Shown piece after piece: positions 34,350 through 42,186 of a DNA stretch of 43,660 nt. Positions within the stretch are counted from its first letter, which is position 1; every line of letters begins with the position of its first letter. This stretch comes from Lentisphaeria bacterium (GTDB lineage Bacteria; Verrucomicrobiota; Lentisphaeria; Victivallales; Victivallaceae): positions 1-43,660 of the forward strand of contig JAFSTC010000088.1 in the NCBI GenBank assembly GCA_017450705.1, written 5' to 3'. Below the pieces are notes generated by a model that was not told where the DNA came from, did no database searches, and saw nothing but the letters and a program-made list of their open reading frames with translations. Made by a program: the position numbers and the translations under genes.

Positions 34350-35444
34350 ATGAAATTCAACGTGAACCGCGAAAAACTGCAGAAGGCGCTCTCCCGCGTC
34401 GGCAGCATCATCGGCGCCCGGTCCATGCTGCCGCTGATCGGCAACGTCCTGATCGAAGCCAAAGAGGGACGGATCCAGCTCACGACCACGGATCTCGATC
34501 TGCGGATGTCCACCTCGATCGAAGCCAACGTCGCCGAGGAGGGCCGGAGCACCGCCCCCGCCCGCAAGCTGGTCTCGCTGGTCAACTCCTTCTCCTCTCC
34601 GGAAGTGGAGTTCGACGTCAACGATCAGGACCACTTCAAAATCATCTGTGGCAGCGGCCGGTTCAAACTGCTGGGACTGCCCGCCAACGACTTTCCGGAG
34701 GACACGGATCTCACCCCCGTCCGCGAGGTGAAGATCAAGGAGTGCGACTTCAAGCGCATGATCGGCGCGGTGAGCTATGCCGTGGGCGCCGACGACTCCC
34801 GCAAGGCCCTGACCGGCATTCTTTTCAGCGTGGGCGAGAACAATCTCACTTTGGTCGCCACCGACAGCAAGCGCATGGCCATGCAGGAATTCGTGCCCGA
34901 ATCCGTCACCGGCGAGTTCGGCGACGCGATCATCCCGCTCAAAGCGATGACCGAGGTCCGGCGGCTCCTGGAGGGCGACCGCACGCTCTCCGTCAGCATC
35001 GGCGAAAAGGTGTGCCGGTTCACCTCGGAAGATTTCATCTTCGACACCAAGCTCATCGACGGCAGCTACCCCAACTACCGGCTGGTCATCCCCCAGAGCT
35101 TCAAGCAGGAGGTCGAGCTGCCTTCGGCGGTCTTCAAGAGCAAGATCGAATCGGTCTCCCTGGTGCTCTCCGAAAGCAGCTCCTACGTGGTGCTGAAATT
35201 CGATGAGAACCAGCTCTCCGTCATCGCCAGCAGCTCGGAGGTGGGCGAAGGGTGCGACACCATGGAGATCGCCTTTTCGGGCGAACCCTTCGAGGTCTCC
35301 TTCAATCCGGTGTTCCTGGCGGATCCCCTGCGCAACATCGACGCGGAAACGGTCCGTTTCAAGATCAACGACCCGCTCAACCCCGTGGCGATGGAGTCCG
35401 GGGACGGCTTCCTCTACGTCATCATGCCGATCCGCAAAAAGTAA
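34350..35444 (+). CDS. dnaN: DNA polymerase III beta sliding clamp
   Basis: DnaN forms the ring-shaped clamp that holds DNA polymerase III on its template. The 364-residue protein has the three-domain clamp length and typical stretches: KFNVNREKLQKALSRV at the start, LTTTDLDLRM, ATDSKRMAM near residue 172 and a C-terminal YVIMPIRK matching the MPMR-type end. ACAGGAG lies eight bases before the ATG. It is followed by recF after 12 bases, a common pair, but dnaA is not adjacent. Confidence 0.97.
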   Translation: MKFNVNREKLQKALSRVGSIIGARSMLPLIGNVLIEAKEGRIQLTTTDLDLRMSTSIEANVAEEGRSTAPARKLVSLVNSFSSPEVEFDVNDQDHFKIICGSGRFKLLGLPANDFPEDTDLTPVREVKIKECDFKRMIGAVSYAVGADDSRKALTGILFSVGENNLTLVATDSKRMAMQEFVPESVTGEFGDAIIPLKAMTEVRRLLEGDRTLSVSIGEKVCRFTSEDFIFDTKLIDGSYPNYRLVIPQSFKQEVELPSAVFKSKIESVSLVLSESSSYVVLKFDENQLSVIASSSEVGEGCDTMEIAFSGEPFEVSFNPVFLADPLRNIDAETVRFKINDPLNPVAMESGDGFLYVIMPIRKK

Positions 35445-35456
35445 CGGTCCGAAAAA

Positions 35457-36497
35457 TTGACCGTCCTTCTTGAGATCGAGCTGGACCGCTTCCGGAATTA
35501 CAGCCGGAGGCGGTTCGATTTTTCTTCGGAAAACGTCCTGCTTTTCGGTCCCAACGGTTCGGGCAAGACCAATCTGCTGGAGGCCGTTTCCTACTTGAGC
35601 GTCCTGCGGTCCTTCCGGGGCCGGGTGGCCTCCCGGGAGCTGTGCGCCTTCGACGAAAGCGCCTTTTCCCTCTCCGCGGTGCTGGACAGGGGCCGCTTCC
35701 GGGAGCGGCTGCGTATCGCCGAGACCCGCTCCGGGAAACGGGAGCTGGCCATCGGCGATGCGAAAATAGCCCGCTCCAGCGAATTCATCCGGGAGTTCAG
35801 GACCGTCGCCTTCGTTCCGGAGGACAGGGCCGTCATCGCCGGCAGTTCGGGCTGCAGACGGCGGTTTTTCGACATGCTCATCTCGACGCTGGACCCCGCC
35901 TACCTGACGGCGCTGATGCGGTTCAACCGCGCGCTGGCCCAGCGGAACCGGGCGTTCAAAACCGATCCCCGGTCGGTCAGGCTCTTCGAACCCGAGCTCG
36001 CGGAACAGATCGGGCTCATCTGCGCCCGCCGGGCCGAGTTCGCCGGAAAAATCGCCGGAGGATTCAACCGGCTCTCCGGCGGCCGGTACGACTTCGCCAT
36101 CTCCTACGCCCCGGATTATCCCGCGGAAACGGCGGCGTTCCTCGCCCATCTGGAGAAACTGCGCCCCCGGGAAAAGGAGCGGTTCTGCACCCTTGCCGGT
36201 CCCCACAGGGACGAATTCGTCTTCACCTTCGGCGGCCGGGAGCTGCGGATCTTCGGCTCCACCGGGCAGGTGAGCCTGGCCGCCCTCCTGATCAAGATGG
36301 CGGAGTTCGAACTGGTGCGGTCCATGGCGGCTCTCCCCGTCGTCGCCCTGATCGACGACGTGACGGGCGATCTCGATCAGGTCAACCGCGCCCTCTTCCT
36401 CGACGTCGTCGGGACCGCGGACCAGCGTTTTTTCACCTTCTCCCGGGAGGAAACGCTCCCCGCCCTCGACGGCGCCCAGCGGATCGGCCTCGCCTGA
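35457..36497 (+). CDS. recF: DNA replication and repair protein RecF
   Basis: RecF is an SMC-like ATPase that helps load RecA at gapped DNA. The 346-residue protein has Walker A GPNGSGKTNLLEA (31-43), FRNYSR near the start, VPEDRAVIAGSSGCRRRFFD (family-typical), a signature region (GSTGQVSLAALLIKMAE) and Walker B VVALIDDVTGDLD. The start is TTG, with only a weak upstream ribosome-binding site, so it may depend on coupling with dnaN. Confidence 0.93.
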   Translation: MTVLLEIELDRFRNYSRRRFDFSSENVLLFGPNGSGKTNLLEAVSYLSVLRSFRGRVASRELCAFDESAFSLSAVLDRGRFRERLRIAETRSGKRELAIGDAKIARSSEFIREFRTVAFVPEDRAVIAGSSGCRRRFFDMLISTLDPAYLTALMRFNRALAQRNRAFKTDPRSVRLFEPELAEQIGLICARRAEFAGKIAGGFNRLSGGRYDFAISYAPDYPAETAAFLAHLEKLRPREKERFCTLAGPHRDEFVFTFGGRELRIFGSTGQVSLAALLIKMAEFELVRSMAALPVVALIDDVTGDLDQVNRALFLDVVGTADQRFFTFSREETLPALDGAQRIGLA

Positions 36498-36520
36498 CAC
36501 CGCCGTCAAAGTGCCCCGTC

Positions 36521-36548
36521 AAAAATCCGTCATTTCAAAAAGTGACGG
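36521..36548 (-). terminator. Terminator of the polysaccharide operon
   Basis: On the minus strand, CCGTCA and TGACGG (36543-36548, 36527-36532) form a 6-base stem with a 10-base loop, followed by ATTTTT. It is 11 bases past the GT4 stop codon. The motif CCGTCA occurs three times between 36502 and 36532. Confidence 0.6.
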
Positions 36549-36559
36549 CCCCGGAGGAT

Positions 36560-37717
36560 CTACACCAGAGACCGGTACAGGGCTTCGTACTTTTCCGCCG
36601 TCGCGGCGATGTCGAACCGTGCCGCGGAGGGGAAAAAGTGACGGCGTTTTTCAAGAATGACGTGCAGCGCCTCGATGAGAGAACCGCTTTTTGACGGCGT
36701 GACGATCCCGTCGGACGGACCGACGATCTCGCCGACGCCCCCCGTGTCGACGGCGACGGCGCACGTGCCGCAGGCCAGGGCTTCGATCACCATGTTCGGC
36801 AGATTGTCGTACAACGCGGCGGAGAGGAAGACGTCTCCCGCGGAATAGGCGAGAGCGAGGATTTCCGGGTCGTCGATCCTTCCGGCGGCGACGATCTTCC
36901 CGTGCAGTCCCGCCGGGACGTTCCCGCCGACGGCCAGCACGGTCGCATCGGGAAAAGCGGCCAGCGTCTCCGTCAGCAGGGGACCGCCCTTGTTGGGATC
37001 GCGGAGCGAGACCGCGCCGATGACGATGACGCGGGCCTCGTCGGGGATGCCCCAGAAGCGGCGGGCCTCCTCCCGGGGACGGGGACGGAACGTCTTCAGA
37101 TCTATGCCGTTGAAGATGTGCTCGACCCGGCAGTTCCGGAACAGCCGGGAGTCCTTCGCCTCCCGGGAGATCCATGCGCTGGGCCCGGCGATGACCGGCG
37201 AAAACTCCCGCCACAGCTTCAGTTTCCTTTTCCAGACGAAGGCCTCCGGCGAGAAGCCGCCGTAACCTGCGGCATACCGGGTGTCGCCCGCGAGATGATG
37301 GTGTTCGCTGCCGCAGTACGCCCAGGTGTCGTGAAGAGTCCAGACCACGGGGAAAGGGATCCGCGGGATCTCCCCCAGCGACAGCATCTGGCCGTTGACC
37401 CAGTGCAGATGGACGATGTCCGGCCGAAGCGCCTCGATCGCCTTGAGCGTACCGCAGGGGAAAAGATTCAGACTGCGGGGCATGAAGTTTCTTCTGTCGC
37501 CGCAGAGCCTGTGGAGCCAATGCTCACCCCGCTGGAGGATCTTCATCCGGAGCGCGGCCCCGGCGGGAACGGTCCCGACCCAGGGGGCGTCCGAGAGTTT
37601 CTCCACCGTCAGCATCCGGGCGTCCAGTCCCCGTTCCCGCTGGGCGCGGCAGAGGCGGAACGCGGCCAGCGCCGCGCCGCCCCGGATGTCGTGGTAGTTG
37701 ACGTGGAGGATCTTCAT
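36560..37717 (-). CDS. GT4-family glycosyltransferase
   Basis: This 385-residue GT-B enzyme is the last gene of a four-gene polysaccharide operon. The N-terminal domain has MKILHVNYHDIRGGAALAAFRL and VHLHWVNGQMLS (about 95-106). The C-terminal nucleotide-binding domain has HIFNGIDLKTFRPRP, GAVSLRDPNKG and the EX7E region PNMVIEALACGTCAVAVDTGG. The opening and the HWVNGQMLS motif resemble colanic-acid-type WcaC/WcaL glycosyltransferases. Donor and acceptor are unknown. The ATG overlaps the deacetylase stop codon by four bases. Confidence 0.9.
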   Translation of the reverse strand: MKILHVNYHDIRGGAALAAFRLCRAQRERGLDARMLTVEKLSDAPWVGTVPAGAALRMKILQRGEHWLHRLCGDRRNFMPRSLNLFPCGTLKAIEALRPDIVHLHWVNGQMLSLGEIPRIPFPVVWTLHDTWAYCGSEHHHLAGDTRYAAGYGGFSPEAFVWKRKLKLWREFSPVIAGPSAWISREAKDSRLFRNCRVEHIFNGIDLKTFRPRPREEARRFWGIPDEARVIVIGAVSLRDPNKGGPLLTETLAAFPDATVLAVGGNVPAGLHGKIVAAGRIDDPEILALAYSAGDVFLSAALYDNLPNMVIEALACGTCAVAVDTGGVGEIVGPSDGIVTPSKSGSLIEALHVILEKRRHFFPSAARFDIAATAEKYEALYRSLV

Positions 37718-38484
37718 AAGAAGCGGAACCGGAAAAGCCTTTCGCGGAACTCCCGGGCGCCGTAGTCCCGGATGACGTGCCGGGGCACTGCCATGGGATC
37801 GGTCCAGGAGTGGGCCTGTCCGGGATAATTGGCCGCGGCGCGCATGAAGCCCGCCTGCCGGCAGATCTCCCGGCAGTTTCTGTCGAAATCGCCGTGATTC
37901 CCGAAGGGGTAGGACATGACGGCAAGTTTTTTCCCGACGACCTCTTCGAGGGTCCTGTGACCGGCAAGGATCTCTCTCTCCTGTTCCGCCGGAGCCAGTT
38001 CCGAGAGCCGGGGGTGGGTCAGCGTGTGGGAGCCCAGCGTCACCAGCGGATCCCCGGCGAGCTGCCGCAGTTCGTCGGCGGAAAGCTGCCGGTGTTCCGG
38101 GCGCGCGGGGACGTCGTTCCCGTCCCAGGGGAACGCCCGGGCGCCCCCGACGAAGCCGGAGGAAACGAAGATCGTCGCGGGCAGGCCCATCTCGTGCAGA
38201 ACGGGCAGCGCCTCGTGGAGATTGTCGGCGTAGCCGTCGTCGAAGGTGATGACGAAGGAACACTCTTTAAAAAACCATTCCCCGTCGAAGCGCAGCACGG
38301 GAAAGTTGTCCCGGAGGAATTTCATCTGCTCCTGGAAGTTCTCCGGCGAAACGGCCAGCTGATGGGGATCGTGCTCCAGCCGGGCGACCCGGTGATAACA
38401 GAGCACGATGACCGGGGCCTGAAGAAGATTGCCGGGGAAGTTCCGCCCGACCTGAAAAAGCCGCCTGATTTTTTTCGGGATCAT
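37714..38484 (-). CDS. NodB-type polysaccharide deacetylase (CE4)
   Basis: This 256-residue metal-dependent deacetylase has motif 1 TFDDGY with Asp82 and Asp83, motif 2 SHTLTH with His153 and His157, and a YPFGNHGD motif 3-like segment. CE4 enzymes remove N- or O-acetyl groups from sugar polymers. There is no clear signal peptide. MIPKKIRRLF is a basic start followed by a weakly hydrophobic segment, so it may act on a lipid-linked precursor in the cytoplasm. It overlaps both neighbours by four bases (ATGA). Confidence 0.88.
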   Translation of the reverse strand: MIPKKIRRLFQVGRNFPGNLLQAPVIVLCYHRVARLEHDPHQLAVSPENFQEQMKFLRDNFPVLRFDGEWFFKECSFVITFDDGYADNLHEALPVLHEMGLPATIFVSSGFVGGARAFPWDGNDVPARPEHRQLSADELRQLAGDPLVTLGSHTLTHPRLSELAPAEQEREILAGHRTLEEVVGKKLAVMSYPFGNHGDFDRNCREICRQAGFMRAAANYPGQAHSWTDPMAVPRHVIRDYGAREFRERLFRFRFL

Positions 38485-39158
38485 CTGCGGGCCTCGAATC
38501 CGATGACGACGGCGTAATCGGGGTCATCCCCGTCGAGGACGTCCCGCGAGGGCAGATCTTCCACGGCCAGACCGTCGAGGAACAGCCGCGCCGCGGCGAA
38601 ATTGCCCAGGGGCGTGACCTCCACCCGGGAAAAGCTCTTCCCGAGGAGATGCGCCAGGCCCATGTCGGTGAACCGCCAGTAATCGCCCCAGCGCTCGCGG
38701 TCGAACCGGCTGACCTGGCTGAGCCCGGCGACGGTCCCCAGGAACACGCCCTCCTCCCGGAGCAGGAAGGCCGCGTTTTCCACCGCCGATGCGGCGTCGG
38801 GGATGAAATTCAGCGTCTGCGTGGCGATGAAGCAGTCGAACTTCTTTTCCGGCAGGGTCTCGCGGCATGTCAGGTCGCCGAAAAGCGCCGGAGGAGCGGC
38901 CGTCCGGTCGAAGGTGAGGATCGAGGATCCGGCGACCGCCGAACCGAAGCGCCGGGTGTAGGTGTCCTCGGAGATCTCCAGCACCTCCCCCCGGATGAGG
39001 CGACTCCTTTCGGCGAGGAATCTTTCGATGTAGTACCGGTCCACGGGCATCCCGCGGCCGACGCCGAAATCCCGGCTGACGGGTTCCCGGCGGGAGGCGT
39101 CCGCAAAAACCACGGGCCGTGCCCGGCGCATGAGATATTTTTTGAATTTTTCAAGCAT
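38481..39158 (-). CDS. SAM-dependent methyltransferase-like protein
   Basis: This 225-residue protein resembles class I methyltransferases that modify sugar polymers. The SAM motif I is weak: GEVLEISEDTYTRRFG (about 57-72) has no GxGxG loop. FDCFIATQTLNFIPD (108-122) is a good post-motif, and the C-terminal segment is typical. It lies between two glycosyltransferase genes, so methylation of a glycan is plausible. The degenerate cofactor motif makes activity uncertain. Its ATG overlaps the previous gene by eight bases. Confidence 0.75.
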   Translation of the reverse strand: MLEKFKKYLMRRARPVVFADASRREPVSRDFGVGRGMPVDRYYIERFLAERSRLIRGEVLEISEDTYTRRFGSAVAGSSILTFDRTAAPPALFGDLTCRETLPEKKFDCFIATQTLNFIPDAASAVENAAFLLREEGVFLGTVAGLSQVSRFDRERWGDYWRFTDMGLAHLLGKSFSRVEVTPLGNFAAARLFLDGLAVEDLPSRDVLDGDDPDYAVVIGFEARR

Positions 39159-40098
39159 TTTTCCCGCCGATCCGTCCGAAGATCAGTTTGAGTTTCAAAA
39201 AGATGCGCCTTGCCGGAGGGATGGTTTCCAGCCGCAGAAAGTGCTGATGCTCCCTTTTCAGCTCCTCCGTTTCAAAGGGGGGCTCCGCGGAGATGTCCAC
39301 GGGATCGGGATCCAGGGCGATCCGGTACTTTCCCCGGACGCCGTAATGGGTCGCCGCCCCGCCGAAGCCGATGTTCTCCACCAGCATCCGGTTGGACTGG
39401 AGCGTGTATTTCTCCGCGAGGAAAGCCGAGGCGTACCACCGGACCGCCCAGGAATCGATCCGGCCGTCGGCCTGATCCCTCAGCATCTTGGTGTAAGGGA
39501 ACGCCCCGTCCCGGTCGAACGTCCGGCGCAGTTTTTTTTCGACGATCTCGTCGTGAAGCTGCCGCGCGTCGGGGCGGAAAAGCGCCCAGCCCCGGTGCCA
39601 CGTCGCCCATCCCCAGCAGTCCGCGCCCCGGCGCAGAAAGCACGGGATCTCCGGGTGTTCCGTCGGGTAGGCGAATCCGTGGACACAGCAGATCCTGTCG
39701 TCGTCCCGGTATTTTTCCAGAGCCTCGTTCATGAACCGCAGAAAGTACCGTGCCGTGACCAGATCGTCTTCCAGCACGATCACCCGGTCGTTCTCTTTGA
39801 GGATCTCCGTCACGCCGTCGATGACGGAGCGGGCCAGCCCCTTGTTGGTCTCCGACGTCCGGAGGGTGACGCGGGCAAACCCCGGGAGCCGGTCGAAAAG
39901 CGCGCGCACCGCCTCCACCTGTGCCTTTTCCCCGGGGTTCTTCGGACCGTCGGAAAAGACGAAAAGCTCGCTCTGCTCCGCCCCCTCGTTGGCGCGGAGC
40001 GCTTCCAGAGTTCTGCGCGTCTCCTCGGGGCGTTTGTAGACGAACAGGACGATCGGAGCAAATTCCATCAGTGCCGCTTTCATGCAGGATTTTTTCAT
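39151..40098 (-). CDS. Glycosyltransferase, GNT-I/sugar-transferase-like
   Basis: This 315-residue GT-A-type transferase has FAPIVLFVYKRPEETRRTLEAL at the start, LFVFSDGPK, VIVLEDDLVTARYFLRFMNEAL with the metal-binding EDD (about 106-110) and CWGWATWHRGW, a pattern of bacterial relatives of GNT-I. It begins the polysaccharide operon. The in-frame ATG at 40114-40116 lies inside the -10, so I use 40098, which leaves almost no leader. ATGs at 40083 and 40068 are alternatives. None has a ribosome-binding site. Donor and acceptor are unknown. Confidence 0.85.
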   Translation of the reverse strand: MKKSCMKAALMEFAPIVLFVYKRPEETRRTLEALRANEGAEQSELFVFSDGPKNPGEKAQVEAVRALFDRLPGFARVTLRTSETNKGLARSVIDGVTEILKENDRVIVLEDDLVTARYFLRFMNEALEKYRDDDRICCVHGFAYPTEHPEIPCFLRRGADCWGWATWHRGWALFRPDARQLHDEIVEKKLRRTFDRDGAFPYTKMLRDQADGRIDSWAVRWYASAFLAEKYTLQSNRMLVENIGFGGAATHYGVRGKYRIALDPDPVDISAEPPFETEELKREHQHFLRLETIPPARRIFLKLKLIFGRIGGKNA

Positions 40099-40107
40099 TC
40101 CGCTATA

Positions 40108-40136
40108 AAAATACATTGAAAAACCCGTTTCGTCAA
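40108..40136 (-). promoter_or_regulatory. Promoter of the polysaccharide operon
   Basis: TTGACG (40131-40136), a 17-base spacer and TATTTT (40108-40113) on the minus strand. The first usable ATG is nine bases after the -10. Confidence 0.72.
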
Positions 40137-40167
40137 GTAAAAACGCCCTCCCCCGGGCCCCGAAACA

Positions 40168-40196
40168 TTGAAAAACACCGCGGCGTATGATATATT
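40168..40196 (+). promoter_or_regulatory. Promoter of the GHMP kinase-galU-helicase operon
   Basis: TTGAAA (40168-40173), a 17-base spacer and TATATT (40191-40196). It lies back to back with the divergent polysaccharide promoter, giving a leader of about 77 bases. Confidence 0.85.
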
Positions 40197-40279
40197 AATC
40201 CCAATGGCATGCCGGGTCCCGTTTTTCCGTCCCCGGCACAGACCCCGAACGCTGTCTCACTTAAGGATTCGAAGAAGAT

Positions 40280-41299
40280 ATGATCATCACGAGCGTAGCT
40301 TATCCCCGGGCGGCGCTGGTCGGCAATCCGTCGGACGGATACCACGGCAAGACCATCGCATTCGTCTTCCGCAACTACCGCGCCGAGGTGCAGCTGTACG
40401 AAACGCCGGATCTGGAACTCCTGTCGAGCCGCCGGGACTACAACCGCTTCAGCAGCCTGGACGCCCTCTCCGACGACATCGCCCAGTTCGGCTATTACGG
40501 CGGCATCCGCCTGATGAAGGCCGCCGCAAAAAAATTCAACGAACACTGCCACGAAGCGGGCGTCGAACTGGAGAAGAAAAACTTCACCATCAAGTATTTC
40601 AGCGACATCCCCAACCGTCTCGGACTGGCGGGCTCCTCGGCGATCATCACCGCCGCCATGCGGGCCATGTTCACCTTTTACGGCATCACCATCGAACCGG
40701 CCCGTCTGGCCAATCTCGTCCTCTCCACCGAACGGGACGAGCTGGGGATCCCCGCCGGGCTCCAGGACCGGGTCGCCCAGGCGTGCAACACCCCCGTTTT
40801 CATGGACTTCGACAAGGCCTACATGGAGGAGCACGGCATCGGCCGCTACAGCCCCATCGCCATCCCCGACGAACTGCGCCTCTACGTGGCCTACCGTACC
40901 GACCTGGCCGAGGGTTCCGAGATCCTCCACAGCCGCCTGCGCGACGACTACGAGGCCGGCGTCCCCCGGGTCGTCGCCGCCATGAAGGAGTGGGCGGAAC
41001 TCACCGAAAAAGTGAAGAAAGCCCTCGAAGACAGGGAATTCGACAAGATCCCCGCCCTGCTGGACCGCAATTTCGACCTGCGCTGCGAGGTCTGCGCGGG
41101 CTCCGTCAGCGCCAAGAACCGCCGCATGGTGGAGATCGCCCGCTCCTGCGGCGCCTCCGCCAAATTCACCGGCTCCGGCGGCGCCATCATCGGCACCTAC
41201 AAGGACGACGACATGTTCGAAGCCCTGCGGCGGCAGTTCAAAAAGAACCGTATCGATCTGCTGAAACCCGACATCGTGCGGGAGGGAGAGGTGCGATGA
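40280..41299 (+). CDS. GHMP-family sugar kinase, glucuronokinase-like
   Basis: This 339-residue kinase has GHMP motif 1 VGNPSDGYHGKTI (14-26), the ATP loop GLAGSSAIITA (about 117-127) and motif 3 FTGSGGAIIG near 300. GNPSDGYHGKT resembles plant glucuronokinases, which make sugar-1-phosphates for uridylylation. The next gene, translationally coupled by ATGA, is galU, so the pair could turn a free sugar into a UDP-sugar. The substrate is inferred from a motif and context only. GAAGAAG precedes the ATG. Confidence 0.83.
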   Translation: MIITSVAYPRAALVGNPSDGYHGKTIAFVFRNYRAEVQLYETPDLELLSSRRDYNRFSSLDALSDDIAQFGYYGGIRLMKAAAKKFNEHCHEAGVELEKKNFTIKYFSDIPNRLGLAGSSAIITAAMRAMFTFYGITIEPARLANLVLSTERDELGIPAGLQDRVAQACNTPVFMDFDKAYMEEHGIGRYSPIAIPDELRLYVAYRTDLAEGSEILHSRLRDDYEAGVPRVVAAMKEWAELTEKVKKALEDREFDKIPALLDRNFDLRCEVCAGSVSAKNRRMVEIARSCGASAKFTGSGGAIIGTYKDDDMFEALRRQFKKNRIDLLKPDIVREGEVR

Positions 41300-42186
41300 C
41301 CTTCCCCGCCGTCAGAAAAGCCGTGATCCCGGCGGCCGGGTTCGGAACGCGCTTCCTGCCCTTCACCAAATCAGTCCCCAAGGAGCTGATCCCGCTGGTG
41401 GACAAGCCGGTCATCCAGTACGTCGTCGAGGAAGCCGCCGCCTCGGGCATGACCGACATCCTGCTCGTCATCAGCTCCGACAAGGAGCCGATCATCCGCC
41501 ACTTCAACCCGGCCCCCGAACTGGAACGCCGCCTGGAGGAGCGGGGCAAAACGGCGCTTCTCGCCGAAGTCCGAAGCGCCTCGCATCTCGCGAAGATCCA
41601 CTACGTCTACCAGCAGGAACTCAACGGTCTGGGCGACGCCGTGGCCCAGGCCCGCAGTTTCGCAGGCAGCGACCCCTTCGCCGTGCTGCTGGGCGACACT
41701 GTGATGCGCTCCGACACGGACCGGCCCGTCGCGGGACAGCTGGCCGACGTCTTCGCCGAAACCGGCCGCCCCGTGGTGGCGCTGGAGGAAGTCCCCCTCG
41801 AAGCCGTTTCGAAATACGGCATCGCCGACGGCGAGGAGACGTCCCCCGGCATCTTCAAAATCCGCCGCATGGTGGAAAAGCCCTCTCCGGAGTCGGCGCC
41901 CAGTCGGCTGGCTTTCGCGGCAAGATACATTTTCACGCCGGAGATCTTCGACGCCCTCGACCGCACCGGCAGAGGGAAGAACAATGAAGTGCAGTTGACT
42001 GACGCCATGCAGAAACTTCTCGACTCCGGCCCCATGTACGGCCGCCGGGTCCAGGGCAAGCGCTACGACATCGGCAGCAAGACGGGCTTCCTCAAGGGGA
42101 CCGTCGAATTCGGCCTGCGCCGTCCCGAATTTCACCGGGAATTCGCCGCGTTTCTGCGCGAAACAGTCGCAAAAATGGAAAGTTGA
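41296..42186 (+). CDS. galU: UTP-glucose-1-phosphate uridylyltransferase
   Basis: GalU makes UDP-glucose from UTP and glucose-1-phosphate. The 296-residue protein has IPAAGFGTRFLPFTKSVPKE (11-30), LVDKPVIQYVVEEA, LNGLGDAVAQA, LLGDT and the C-terminal RYDIGSKTGFLKGTVEF, all diagnostic of bacterial GalU. It overlaps the kinase gene by four bases and may act on that kinase's product as well as on glucose-1-phosphate. UDP-glucose would also feed the envelope polysaccharides encoded nearby. Confidence 0.94.
   Translation: MTFPAVRKAVIPAAGFGTRFLPFTKSVPKELIPLVDKPVIQYVVEEAAASGMTDILLVISSDKEPIIRHFNPAPELERRLEERGKTALLAEVRSASHLAKIHYVYQQELNGLGDAVAQARSFAGSDPFAVLLGDTVMRSDTDRPVAGQLADVFAETGRPVVALEEVPLEAVSKYGIADGEETSPGIFKIRRMVEKPSPESAPSRLAFAARYIFTPEIFDALDRTGRGKNNEVQLTDAMQKLLDSGPMYGRRVQGKRYDIGSKTGFLKGTVEFGLRRPEFHREFAAFLRETVAKMES

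Noticed and set aside
40099-40116. Glycosyltransferase start at 40116
   Set aside because: This ATG overlaps the spacer and -10 of the promoter, so it cannot be transcribed from it.
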